Assembly (NCBI RefSeq): GCF_000717245.1 | Contig: NZ_JNYQ01000007.1 | Span: 1-64,000, forward strand | Length of the DNA stretch: 64,000 bases | DNA from: Kitasatospora papulosa | GTDB lineage: Bacteria > Actinomycetota > Actinomycetes > Streptomycetales > Streptomycetaceae | Direction of reading: 5' to 3' | In this document: one piece after another, positions 1 through 8,236 of the stretch | Layout of the letters: each line of letters opens with the position of its first letter | Numbering within the stretch: the first letter of the stretch is position 1 | Notes under the pieces: generated by a model | The model's database searches: none | What the model was told of the DNA's origin: nothing | What the model saw: only the letters and a program-made list of their open reading frames with translations | Made by a program: the position numbers and the translations under genes

Positions 1-1
1 C

Positions 2-2647
2 CGGTTGCTGGATGTGGAGCGGGAGTGGGTGCGGGGTGAGCGGGTGCGTCGTGCGGGGGTGTCGTCGTTCGGGATCAGCGGGACCAACGCGCACGTGATT
101 CTCGAGGAGGCACCCGACGACGACACCTCCCCGCGCCCGGAGCCCGAACCACACGCACCGGCCGTCATGCTCCCCCTTTCCGCCCGCTCCGCTCACGCCC
201 TCCCCGCACAGGCGGAGCGGCTGCGCGACTTCCTCGACGTCCGTCCCGGACTGCCGCTGTCCGCCGTCGCGCGGGGCCTGGGCACCCGGCGTGCCGCCTT
301 CGCCCACCGGGCCGTCGTCGTCGGCGGGGACCGTGAGCAGATCCGGGCCGGTCTGGACGCCCTCGCCACCGGAAGCCCGTCGGCCACCGCCGTCACCGGC
401 CGGGCCCGCACCGGCGGACGCACGGCGTTCCTGTTCACCGGCCAGGGCGCCCAGCGCCCCGGCATGGGGCTCGAACTGCGCGCACACTACCCGGTGTTCG
501 CCGAGACGTTCGACGCGATCGACGCCCACCTAGGCCTGGACCTGGTGGGCGTGCTGAGCGGCGAGGACACCGAGGCGGTCCACCGCACGCAGTACGCACA
601 GACGGCCTTGTTCGCCTACGAGGTGGCCCTGTTCCGGCTGCTGGAGTCCTGGGGAGTGCGGCCGGACGTGCTGTCGGGGCACTCCGTCGGCGAGATCGCC
701 GCCGCGCACGTCGCCGGAGTGCTGGACCTCGCCGATGCCTGCACCCTGGTCGCCGCACGCGGACGGCTCATGCAGGCCCTGCCCGAGGGCGGCGCGATGG
801 TCGCCGTGCGCGCCGCTGAGGACGAGGTCCGTCCTCTGCTGGACGAACGGGTGGGCCTGGCCGCCGTCAACGGGCCGTCGGCAGTCGTCCTGTCCGGCGA
901 GCGGGAGGCGGTCCTCTCCGCCGCCGCGGGGTTCGCGAAGACCAAGCGGCTCAGCGTCTCGCACGCCTTCCACTCGCCTCTGATGGACGCCATGCTCGAC
1001 GCATTCCACGCGGTCGTCGAGCAGCTCACCTTCCACGAACCCCGCGTCGACGTGGTCTCGGCGCTCACCGGACTCCCGGCCACCGGGCAGCAGCTGCGCG
1101 ACCCGCGGTACTGGGTACGGCACGTGCGCGGCACCGTCCGCTTCTCCGACGCCGTCGCCGCCCTCGCCGGGTCGGGCGTCACCCGCTACGTCGAGGTCGG
1201 TCCCGACGCCGTCCTGACCGGACTCGTCCGGGAGTGCGTCGGCGAGGACGCCGCCGCCTTCGTGGCCCTCGGCCGGCGTCACGGCGCCGAAACCGCGGCC
1301 CTGCTGTCCGGGCTCGCCCGGCTGCACGTCGACGGCGCGCCCCTGGACTGGGCGGCGGTCTTCCCCGGGACGGCCCGCGCCGAACTGCCCACGTACGCCT
1401 TCCGGCACGAACGGTACTGGCTGGACGCCGACGTCCCCCTGACCATGGACCGGCCCGCCGCGCAGCCGGCCGCCGGCCCGGCCGTCTCCGTCGCCCCCGC
1501 CGCGGTCCCGCAGGCACACGGGTTGCGGGAGCGGCTGGCGACGGCGCCGGAGGCCGAGCAGGAGGCTCTGCTCGCCGGTCTGGTGCGGGCACAGACGGCC
1601 GCGATCCTCGGACACGCGGGACCGGAGGCCGTCGAACCCGACGACGCCTTCCTGGAGATCGGTATGGACTCGGTCTCCGCCGCGGAACTGCGCGCAGCCC
1701 TCGCCGACGCGCTCGGCGTCACCGTCGCGGCCGGGGTCGTCTTCGACCACCGCACTCCCGCCGCGCTCGCCGCGCACCTGCGCGGACACCTCGCCGGGGG
1801 TGGCCCCGGACCGGCCGACGACGACATCGAGTCGGTCAGCGGGCTGGTGCGGCGCGCGGCGGGCGACGGCAACTGGGAACGGGCCCTGACGCTGCTGCAC
1901 AGCGCCGCGGACATCCTGCCGGCCTTCTCCTCGGCGGCCGAGTTCGGCGAAGTACGCGACCCCGTGCGCCTGGCGACGGGGGACGAGGGGCCCCGTCTGC
2001 TCTGCCTGCCCTCACCGATGGCGCTGGGCGGCGCGCACCAGTACGCCCGCTTCGCCCGGCACTTCCACGGCCGCCGCGACGTACTCGTCCCGGACGTCCC
2101 CGGTTTCGCCCCCGGGGAGCCGCTGCCGCGCTCCGCCGAGGCGGTCGTGGAGGTGGTGGTCGAAGGCATCCGGCGTGCCTGTGCCGACGGACGCCCCTAC
2201 GTGCTCCTCGGCTACTCCTCCGGCGGGCAGTTCGCCCACGCGGCCGCCGAGGCGATGGAGAAGGCAGGCCGCCCGGCATCCGGTGTGGTCCTGCTGGACA
2301 CCTACCTGCTGGCCGACGACGGCACCGAACAGCTCCGGCGCGAGATGTTCAACGGCATGCTGGACCGCGAGTCGTCCGTGGGCGGTTTCGGCACCGCCCG
2401 CCTCGCGGCGATGAGCCGCTACAGCGAACTGATCGCGCACTGCCTTCCGGGCCCGCTGACCGCTCCGGTGCTGTTCGTCCGGCCCGAGGACCCCTTCGCG
2501 CCCGGAATCGACGGCTGGCAGGCGGTCTGGGAGGGCGCGCACGAACTCGCCGAGGTGCCCGGCACGCATTTCACGGTCATGGAGGACAAGGCCGAATCCA
2601 CCGCGGGAGCGGTGGAGAAGTGGCTGTCCGACATCGCGCCGGCCTGA
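2..2647 (+). CDS. Type I modular polyketide synthase, terminal module (5' end outside window)
   Basis: This is the C-terminal part of a modular PKS; the frame is open to the left edge, so the Met at base 5 is internal. Residues are counted from that Met. Residues 17-35 are the end of a ketosynthase (GTNAHVILEE). An acyltransferase runs from about 140 to 440, with GHSVGE (Ser227) and HAFH (320-323); both are the usual signature of malonyl-CoA rather than methylmalonyl-CoA choice. An acyl carrier protein follows with GMDS (Ser556 as the phosphopantetheine site), then a thioesterase with GYSSG (Ser738) and a late catalytic His855 in GTHF. No ketoreductase, dehydratase or enoylreductase lies between AT and ACP, so this last extension should leave a beta-keto group before release. 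The polyketide product cannot be named from this fragment. Confidence 0.96.
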   Translation, partial: RLLDVEREWVRGERVRRAGVSSFGISGTNAHVILEEAPDDDTSPRPEPEPHAPAVMLPLSARSAHALPAQAERLRDFLDVRPGLPLSAVARGLGTRRAAFAHRAVVVGGDREQIRAGLDALATGSPSATAVTGRARTGGRTAFLFTGQGAQRPGMGLELRAHYPVFAETFDAIDAHLGLDLVGVLSGEDTEAVHRTQYAQTALFAYEVALFRLLESWGVRPDVLSGHSVGEIAAAHVAGVLDLADACTLVAARGRLMQALPEGGAMVAVRAAEDEVRPLLDERVGLAAVNGPSAVVLSGEREAVLSAAAGFAKTKRLSVSHAFHSPLMDAMLDAFHAVVEQLTFHEPRVDVVSALTGLPATGQQLRDPRYWVRHVRGTVRFSDAVAALAGSGVTRYVEVGPDAVLTGLVRECVGEDAAAFVALGRRHGAETAALLSGLARLHVDGAPLDWAAVFPGTARAELPTYAFRHERYWLDADVPLTMDRPAAQPAAGPAVSVAPAAVPQAHGLRERLATAPEAEQEALLAGLVRAQTAAILGHAGPEAVEPDDAFLEIGMDSVSAAELRAALADALGVTVAAGVVFDHRTPAALAAHLRGHLAGGGPGPADDDIESVSGLVRRAAGDGNWERALTLLHSAADILPAFSSAAEFGEVRDPVRLATGDEGPRLLCLPSPMALGGAHQYARFARHFHGRRDVLVPDVPGFAPGEPLPRSAEAVVEVVVEGIRRACADGRPYVLLGYSSGGQFAHAAAEAMEKAGRPASGVVLLDTYLLADDGTEQLRREMFNGMLDRESSVGGFGTARLAAMSRYSELIAHCLPGPLTAPVLFVRPEDPFAPGIDGWQAVWEGAHELAEVPGTHFTVMEDKAESTAGAVEKWLSDIAPA

Positions 2648-2660
2648 GGCCGGAAGGGCA

Positions 2661-2733
2661 CCGGCGGCCGTGCGTCACGCACCGGCCGCCGGACCCGCAA
2701 CGGGACGCGGCGGTCGCGAGACCGCCGCTCCCC
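2661..2733 (+). terminator. Tandem hairpin terminator after the PKS
   Basis: Two hairpins lie 14 bp after the PKS stop. The first (2661-2692) pairs CCGGCGGCC with GGCCGCCGG around an inner GTGCG/CGCAC stem, with one bulged base. The second (2707-2728) is a perfect 9-bp stem, GCGGCGGTC/GACCGCCGC, closed by a GCGA tetraloop and followed by a short C/T-rich tail. They probably end the PKS transcript. Confidence 0.7.
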
Positions 2734-2739
2734 GTTTCG

Positions 2740-2988
2740 TCACCGACTCGCCTCACGGAAATGCGACATCCATGCCTGGATATCACATCGAATACTGTCC
2801 GGATGTACACCCAGTCGCACAGCGACATCTTCCGCGGCGAGTTCCGTCTGCCAGTCACAGCGCTGCAGCGCGAGCCACATCGCCGTACCACGAGGACCGC
2901 AGCTGTGGCGTTTCCCGGTGAGCGGCACGAACAGATCCAGGTGCCCGTCGGGCCGCACGCTGGCGATGAGCCCATGGTCACGCCCCAT
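2740..2988 (-). CDS. Small PqqD-like protein (82 aa), orphan
   Basis: The 82-residue product looks like the PqqD / RiPP-recognition fold. It opens with a beta-rich half (residues 6-26, with a DGHLDLFVP strand and a TGKRHSCGP turn), then GTAMWLAL, then a helical half with LAAEDVAVRLGV and PDSIRCDIQAW. This is the layout of PqqD and of lasso-peptide B1 proteins, which bind leader peptides for a modifying enzyme. No precursor, radical-SAM enzyme or transglutaminase gene is adjacent. The gene reads against the PKS and the exporter, and its base composition is visibly less G+C-rich than its neighbours, which suggests separate origin. The ATG start has only a weak GAGG some 14 bases upstream. The gene was called on fold resemblance and codon pattern only. 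Confidence 0.55.
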   Translation of the reverse strand: MGRDHGLIASVRPDGHLDLFVPLTGKRHSCGPRGTAMWLALQRCDWQTELAAEDVAVRLGVHPDSIRCDIQAWMSHFREASR

Positions 2989-3195
2989 GCCGCACCGGCC
3001 TCGCGTGCGCGGTGCCCTCTTGCCTCTCGGCCGTGGAGAGGCCGGCTGTCCTGGACACAGGGAATCCCATCTCTTGACGGTTCTTCGGATACTGCGACGT
3101 TACCCGTTGATTCACAGTGTGGCACTGGCAGTGACCGCACTTTTACGGTGGGGTAAACGATTCGGACAGAAGGGTGGGAGGTGCACTGTCCTACG

Positions 3196-3232
3196 GGTAT
3201 TTCTGCCCCCTTGACAAGAAATCGGTATTTCT
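3196..3232. repeat. 9-bp direct repeat GGTATTTCT, 28 bp apart
   Basis: GGTATTTCT occurs at 3196-3204 and again at 3224-3232, on either side of TTGACA at 3211-3216. In G+C-rich DNA a 9-mer this A+T-rich is unlikely to repeat so close by chance, so the copies may be binding half-sites. No known factor is assigned. Confidence 0.35.
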
Positions 3233-3442
3233 TTCGGGGAAATGGTGCCCCGGTCCCGGCCCGACCGAGAGGCGTCGCGCACCGGTTCGAAGGCCCGGCG
3301 CCTTCGCGTAAAGCCTCCGGAGGCGCCACCAGGGTCACCCGGAATCGCGAGACCCGGCGCCCGTCTTCACGACGTCTCGGCGTGAACTCGCGAATAGCTC
3401 CGAGGTGTGGAACTGATGCACGACTCCACATACATGCCTATG

Positions 3443-3480
3443 GAGGTAGAGAAACCTCTACCTCGAATCGGCGGTATAAG
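3443..3480 (+). promoter_or_regulatory. Perfect palindrome plus -10-like box upstream of the exporter operon
   Basis: GAGGTAGAG (3443-3451) and CTCTACCTC (3456-3464) form a perfect 9-bp inverted repeat with a 4-base spacer. TATAAG at 3475-3480 is a good -10 candidate, and the palindrome covers the place where its -35 box would lie. No T-run follows, so an operator is more likely than a terminator. The exporter ATG is 82 bp after the TATAAG box. Confidence 0.6.
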
Positions 3481-3561
3481 GCCAATGTGCGACGGCCCAG
3501 CCGCTCCTAATCTGATCCACAGACACCGCGTGGGAAGCGCGTCATTTCATTGGGGAGCACG

Positions 3562-4365
3562 ATGCACACATCACACGACCTCCGTCGGACGGAGGCGGTA
3601 CGACTGGACACCGTGTCGAAGATCTATGGACGGGCGGACAGCCAGGTGGCCGCGCTCCGGGAACTCTCCATGAGCTTCGCCGACGCCACCTTCACCGCGG
3701 TGATGGGACCGTCCGGTTCCGGCAAGAGCACCTTCCTGCACTGCGCCGCGGGACTGGTCAGGCCCACGTCCGGAAGCGTGACCGTCGGTGGCACCGACCT
3801 CGCCGGCCTGGACGACACCCAGCTGACCATGCTCCGCCGCGACCGGATCGGCTTCATCTTCCAGTCGTTCAACCTGCTGCCCGCCCTGACGGTGATGCAG
3901 AACATCACCCTGCCGCTGCAACTCGCCGGAAAGCGTCCCGACAAGAACCTCATCCGCTCCGTCGTCCAGCGCGTGGGCCTCGCCGACCGCCTCGGCCACC
4001 TCCCGTCCGAGCTGTCCGGAGGCCAGCAGCAGCGCGTCGCCATCGCGCGCGCCCTGGTCACCCAGCCCGCCGTCGTCTTCGCCGACGAGCCCACCGGAGC
4101 GCTGGACACCCGAACCGCGTCGGCGGTGCTCTCCCTGCTGCGCGAGTCCGTCGACAACGCCCGCCAGACCCTGGTCATGGTCACCCACGACCCGGTGGCC
4201 GCCTCGTACGCCGACCGGGTCGTCTTCCTCGCGGACGGCGCCCTCGCCGGTGAGCTGCACCGGCCGACGGCCGACGCGGTCGCGGCGCGGATGACACGAC
4301 TCGGCGCCTGGGAGGACGAGAACCGCCAGCAGGCCGCACCGATGACGTCCGGAGGGCTGTACTGA
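3562..4365 (+). CDS. ABC transporter ATP-binding protein, MacB/LolD type
   Basis: This 267-residue nucleotide-binding subunit has all canonical motifs: Walker A GPSGSGKST, Q-loop in FIFQSFNLLP, signature LSGGQQQR, Walker B VVFADEPTGALD and an H-loop VTHD. The FADEPTGALD form is typical of the MacB/LolD/FtsE group that pairs with FtsX-like permeases. ATG at 3562 is chosen because GGGGAG lies 5 bases upstream; an in-frame TTG at 3550 has no ribosome site. The stop overlaps the permease start (TGATG), which implies translational coupling. Next to a PKS it may export or give resistance to the polyketide; that role is inferred from position only. Confidence 0.94.
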   Translation: MHTSHDLRRTEAVRLDTVSKIYGRADSQVAALRELSMSFADATFTAVMGPSGSGKSTFLHCAAGLVRPTSGSVTVGGTDLAGLDDTQLTMLRRDRIGFIFQSFNLLPALTVMQNITLPLQLAGKRPDKNLIRSVVQRVGLADRLGHLPSELSGGQQQRVAIARALVTQPAVVFADEPTGALDTRTASAVLSLLRESVDNARQTLVMVTHDPVAASYADRVVFLADGALAGELHRPTADAVAARMTRLGAWEDENRQQAAPMTSGGLY

Positions 4366-6875
4366 TGTGGCGGCTCGCCCTGCGCACCCTGAAGTTCCGG
4401 CGGACCAGCTTCGTCGCGACCTTCCTCGCCATGTTCCTCGGCGCCGCGATCGTCATCGGCTGCGGCGGCCTGATGGAGACCGGCGTACGGATGGCCGCCG
4501 ACCCGCTGCGCCTGGACGGCGCCCCGGTCGTGGTCACCGGCGAACAGACCTACGACGGCGCCGCCCTGACCGAGCGGCACCGTATCGACCCACAGCTGGT
4601 CGGTGAGGTGGCCCGTGCGGACGGCGTCCGCGACGCCGTCGGCGACGTGTCCTTCCCCGCCACCGTCCTCAAGGACGGCAAGGCGCTGACCGGCGAGGAC
4701 ACCTCGTACGGTCACGGCTGGGCCGGCGCCCGTCTCACCCCCTATACCCTCGCCGCCGGCGCCTCCCCCGTCGCCGGCGGCGAGGTCGTACTCGACTCCG
4801 GGCTCGCCGAGCGCGCCGGTGCCGCACCGGGCTCCGTCGTCGAGATCGCCGTCAACGGCGAGACCCGGCGGTTCACGGTCAGCGGTGTCGCCGGCCAGCG
4901 GGGCGACAGCAACCCGGACGCCGCACTGTTCTTCAGCGACGAGCAGGCCCGCACCCTCGCCGGCGGCCGGATCGACTCGATCGGCGTGCTGCCGGAGAAC
5001 GGCGCCGACACGGCGGCGGTCGCCGCCACGGTGCGGTCCGTCGTCGGCGACCGGGCCGAGGTGCTCACCGGCGAACGGCGCGGCCTCGCGGAACTGCCCG
5101 GCACCCTCTCCAGCCAGCGCACCGTCGTGATCCTGGCGGCCATCTTCGGCTCGTCCGTGGTGCTGATCGTGATGTTCGGCGTCGCCTCCACCCTCGGGCT
5201 GTCGCTCCAGCAGCGCACCCGGGAGATGGCCCTGCTGCGTGCCGTGGGCTCCACCCCGCAGCAACTGCGCCGGATGATCCTCATCGAGACCGCGGTGCTC
5301 TCGGTCGCCTCGGTACTGCTCGCGCTCTACCCGGGGTATCTGCTCGGCCGGCTCCTCTTCGGCGTGCTCACCTCCAGCGGCGTCGTGTCGTCGGCGATCG
5401 TCTACCACGCCGGCTGGATGCCGATGGCCGTCGGTGCCGTCGTCACGGTTCTCGCCGCGGCCGGGGCCACCCGCTTCGCGGGCCGTCGAGCCGCCCGCAC
5501 CGAACCCGTCGCCGCCCTGGCCGAATCCGCCGCCGGCACCCGCTGGTTCAGCGTGCCGAGGCTGCTGATCGCGCTGTTCTTCCTCGCCAACGGCATCGGC
5601 CTCGCCGTCGCCACCGCCACGGTGATGGAGGACGGCCCCACCCTCGCCAGCACCGCCGGACCCGCCTCCGTACTGTTCTGCATCGGCCTGGCGCTGCTCG
5701 CCCCCGGTATCACCAAGGCCATGGTCGCCCTGCTCCGCCTGCCGGTGCGCGCCTTCTCCGGCATCCCCGGGATGCTCGCCCTGCGCAACGCCACCACGGC
5801 GAACGTCCGGATGGCGGGCGCCGTCGCGCCCATCGTCCTGCTCATCGGCATCGCCACCGGCACCCTCTACATGCAGGCCACCGAGGACCACGTCTCCCAG
5901 AGCTCCTACGACCAGAACGTCCTGGCCGACTACGTACTCGACTCCACCACGGGCGGATTCGCGCCCGCCGTCGTCGACAAGGTCCGGGCGACCCCGGGCG
6001 TGGCCGCCGCCTCGGAGTTCGTCACCAGCCGCGGATTCGTCGATGCCCCCGACGGACGGGCCGACACCGAACTGCGCGGCGTGTCGGCCGAGGGCGTGCG
6101 GCAGAGCCTCGACCTGCGGCCCGTCGCCGGATCCCTGTCCGGCCTCCGCGGCGACACGGTCGCCCTCTCCGACAAGAAGGCCGAGGAGTACGGCGTGGGG
6201 GTCGGGGACCGGCTTCCGCTGCGCCTCGGCGACGGCACCGCCGTACGCCCCACCGTGGTCGCCCTCTACGCCGACAACCCCAAGCAGCAGTACGTGACCC
6301 TGCCCGCGGCGACCCTGGCACCGCACACCAGTGACGGACTTCCGCACCAGATCCTGGTCCGCTCCGGGGAGGACGGCCCCGCCGAGCTCCGTGAGGCGCT
6401 GGCCGGCCTGGCCGCGAGCGTGCCCGGCACCGAACTGGACGACGGGGACTCGCTGGCCGGCCGGAACAACCAGATCCAGCAGATCCTGGTCGCCGCGAAC
6501 TATACGATCGTCGCCATGATCGTCGGATACGCGGCCATCACCGTCGTCAACACCCTCGTGGCGGTGACCCGCAAGCGCCGTGCCGAGTTCGGCCTCCAGC
6601 AGCTGACCGGGGCGACGCGCCGTCAGGTGCTCGGCATGCTGACCGTCGAGGGCGTCCTCATCGGCGTCATCGCCACCGTCCTCGGCACGATCGCCGCGGC
6701 GACCACCATCGTCCCGTACAGCATGGTGAAGTCCGACTCCTACCTGCCCTCCGGATCCATCGGGATCTACCTCGCCATCGTCGGAGGGTCCCTGGTGCTG
6801 GTCTTCGGCGCCACGCTCCTGCCCTCGTGGCGCGGCATGCGCACGCCCGCCGTCGACTCGGTGAAGGCCGCGTGA
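4365..6875 (+). CDS. FtsX-like ABC transporter permease (836 aa)
   Basis: This is the membrane partner of the preceding ATPase. A first transmembrane helix (about residues 17-38) is followed by an extracytoplasmic domain, then a helix bundle at about 255-370 carrying an FtsX-type segment (QQRTREMALLRAVGSTPQQL), further helices at about 400-500, a second extracytoplasmic domain, and three C-terminal helices with a second coupling segment (RKRRAEFGLQQLTGATRRQV). This duplicated FtsX layout is usual for long actinobacterial permeases of the family. The start overlaps the ATPase stop by one base. A strong terminator follows, so the pair forms its own transcription unit unless there is read-through. 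Confidence 0.93.
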   Translation: MWRLALRTLKFRRTSFVATFLAMFLGAAIVIGCGGLMETGVRMAADPLRLDGAPVVVTGEQTYDGAALTERHRIDPQLVGEVARADGVRDAVGDVSFPATVLKDGKALTGEDTSYGHGWAGARLTPYTLAAGASPVAGGEVVLDSGLAERAGAAPGSVVEIAVNGETRRFTVSGVAGQRGDSNPDAALFFSDEQARTLAGGRIDSIGVLPENGADTAAVAATVRSVVGDRAEVLTGERRGLAELPGTLSSQRTVVILAAIFGSSVVLIVMFGVASTLGLSLQQRTREMALLRAVGSTPQQLRRMILIETAVLSVASVLLALYPGYLLGRLLFGVLTSSGVVSSAIVYHAGWMPMAVGAVVTVLAAAGATRFAGRRAARTEPVAALAESAAGTRWFSVPRLLIALFFLANGIGLAVATATVMEDGPTLASTAGPASVLFCIGLALLAPGITKAMVALLRLPVRAFSGIPGMLALRNATTANVRMAGAVAPIVLLIGIATGTLYMQATEDHVSQSSYDQNVLADYVLDSTTGGFAPAVVDKVRATPGVAAASEFVTSRGFVDAPDGRADTELRGVSAEGVRQSLDLRPVAGSLSGLRGDTVALSDKKAEEYGVGVGDRLPLRLGDGTAVRPTVVALYADNPKQQYVTLPAATLAPHTSDGLPHQILVRSGEDGPAELREALAGLAASVPGTELDDGDSLAGRNNQIQQILVAANYTIVAMIVGYAAITVVNTLVAVTRKRRAEFGLQQLTGATRRQVLGMLTVEGVLIGVIATVLGTIAAATTIVPYSMVKSDSYLPSGSIGIYLAIVGGSLVLVFGATLLPSWRGMRTPAVDSVKAA

Positions 6876-6889
6876 GCCGTCTCCGGACC

Positions 6890-6928
6890 GGACCGTCCCC
6901 GGCACCCCCGTCCGGGGACGGTCCTTTT
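6890..6928 (+). terminator. Intrinsic terminator between permease and histidine kinase
   Basis: GGACCGTCCCCGG (6890-6902) pairs perfectly with CCGGGGACGGTCC (6912-6924) over 13 bp around a 9-base loop, and TTTT follows at once. This is a textbook rho-independent terminator 15 bp after the permease stop and 34 bp before the kinase start. The kinase-regulator pair therefore either has its own promoter or depends on read-through. Confidence 0.88.
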
Positions 6929-6961
6929 CCCGTCCGTCCCCGCGAATGGGAGGATGGGCGC

Positions 6962-8236
6962 ATGCGACTGAGCCGTGCCGTCCGGGACACCCTGGTCGGC
7001 GCACTGATCGCCGCCGGAGCCCTGGCCTCCGTCGTCCTCTTCGTCACCACCACGTACTTCACCGTCCTGTGCCTCATCGGGATCGGCTTCCTGGCGCTGC
7101 CCCACCTGACCACCGCGGTGCGCTGGGTCTGCGACCTGAACCGGCGCGCCGCCGCCCGCTCCGGGGTCCCGGTGGAACGGCCCTACCGGCCCGAACCGGA
7201 GGAGATCGAACGGGACATCGTCGGCTGGGTGCGCCGCTGCAAGTGGATCCTGGCGGACCCGGCGAGCTGGCGGGACCTGCTGTGGCTGCTCCTGAACAGC
7301 GTCGTCGGCCTGCTGCTCGGCAGCGCCCCCGCCGCGCTCCTCTACTACGCGGGGGAGGGACTGGTGCTGGCCGCGGGCCTGTGGCGGCCCGTCGCCGCCG
7401 ACGGTACGGGCCGCTGGTACGCGTTCATCACCGTCGACAGCTGGCCCGCCGCCCTCGCCGCGGCCCTGGCGGCCCTCGCCGTGTTCGCCGGCTGGCTCCA
7501 CCTCAGCTCCTGGATCCTGAAGGGCCACGCCTACTTCGTCCTGTTCCTGCTGGGCCCGACCCAGGGCGCCCGTCTGGCCTCCCGGGTCCGGCACCTCGCG
7601 GAGACACGCTCCGGCGCTCTGGACATCCAGGCCGCCGAAGTGCGCCGCATCGAACGCGATCTGCACGACGGCGCCCAGGCCAGGCTGGTCAGCCTCGGCC
7701 TCACCCTCGGCGCCGTCGACCGGCAGCTGGACCGGAACACCGAGGAGGCACGCCGACTGCTGAACGACGCCCGCAGCTCCTCCGTGCAGGCTCTGCGCGA
7801 GCTGCGCGGTCTGGTCCGGGGCATCCACCCCCCGGTGCTCGCCGAACGCGGACTCGCCGACGCCGTACGGGCCTTGGGCATCGCCAGTCCGCTGCCCGTC
7901 ACCGTCGTCGCGGACCTGCCCGGAAAACTGCCCGACCCGGTGGAGTCGGCCATCTACTTCTCGGTGTCGGAACTGCTCACCAACGCCCTCAAGCACGCCG
8001 ACGCCGGACAGGTCGAGGTGTCTCTCCACTACGCGGACGGCGTCCTGCACGGGCAGGTCACCGACGACGGCCGGGGCGGCGCCGCGATGTCGGCCGGGAG
8101 CGGCCTGGAGGGGATCCGGCGGCGGCTGGCATCCTTTGACGGCGTCCTGGAGATCGACAGTCCCCGGGGCGGACCGACCGTCATGAAAATGGAGTTGCCG
8201 TGCGCGTTGTCCTCGCCGAAGACCTCTTCCTCCTGA
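6962..8236 (+). CDS. Two-component sensor histidine kinase, NarL/DesK type
   Basis: This 424-residue membrane kinase has two N-terminal membrane helices (about 10-50), further hydrophobic segments in the region 105-185 that form an actinobacterial sensor domain, and a HisKA_3 dimerisation domain with phospho-acceptor His235 in RDLHDGAQARL. The C-terminal HATPase part contains LLTNALKHADAG (N box) and a DDGRGG G box. ATG 6962 follows GGGAGGA at a good distance; an upstream in-frame start at 6827 would lie inside the permease gene and across the terminator. The 3' end overlaps the regulator gene by 37 bp. The signal is unknown; the natural target is the adjacent exporter or polyketide cluster, which is inference. 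Confidence 0.92.
   Translation: MRLSRAVRDTLVGALIAAGALASVVLFVTTTYFTVLCLIGIGFLALPHLTTAVRWVCDLNRRAAARSGVPVERPYRPEPEEIERDIVGWVRRCKWILADPASWRDLLWLLLNSVVGLLLGSAPAALLYYAGEGLVLAAGLWRPVAADGTGRWYAFITVDSWPAALAAALAALAVFAGWLHLSSWILKGHAYFVLFLLGPTQGARLASRVRHLAETRSGALDIQAAEVRRIERDLHDGAQARLVSLGLTLGAVDRQLDRNTEEARRLLNDARSSSVQALRELRGLVRGIHPPVLAERGLADAVRALGIASPLPVTVVADLPGKLPDPVESAIYFSVSELLTNALKHADAGQVEVSLHYADGVLHGQVTDDGRGGAAMSAGSGLEGIRRRLASFDGVLEIDSPRGGPTVMKMELPCALSSPKTSSS

Larger units (their letters stand above)
2989..3561. promoter_or_regulatory. 573-bp non-coding region before the ABC exporter genes
   Basis: No credible gene is visible on either strand here, and the DNA is less G+C-rich than the flanks. It holds a TTGACA hexamer (3211-3216), a 9-bp direct repeat, a perfect palindrome and a TATAAG hexamer, which are listed separately. 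It probably carries the promoter and operator for the exporter operon, and possibly a promoter for the leftward small gene. Confidence 0.5.

Noticed and set aside
2648..3156. Rightward open frame continuing past the PKS stop in another frame (from 1234)
   Set aside because: It is an Arg/Pro/Gly-rich off-frame translation of the PKS with no recognisable domain.
3624..7004. Open frame of 1126 codons on the minus strand, antisense to the ABC exporter genes
   Set aside because: It is compositionally biased (Gly/Asp/Glu/His-rich), has no domain pattern, and mirrors the high-GC third positions of the real plus-strand genes.
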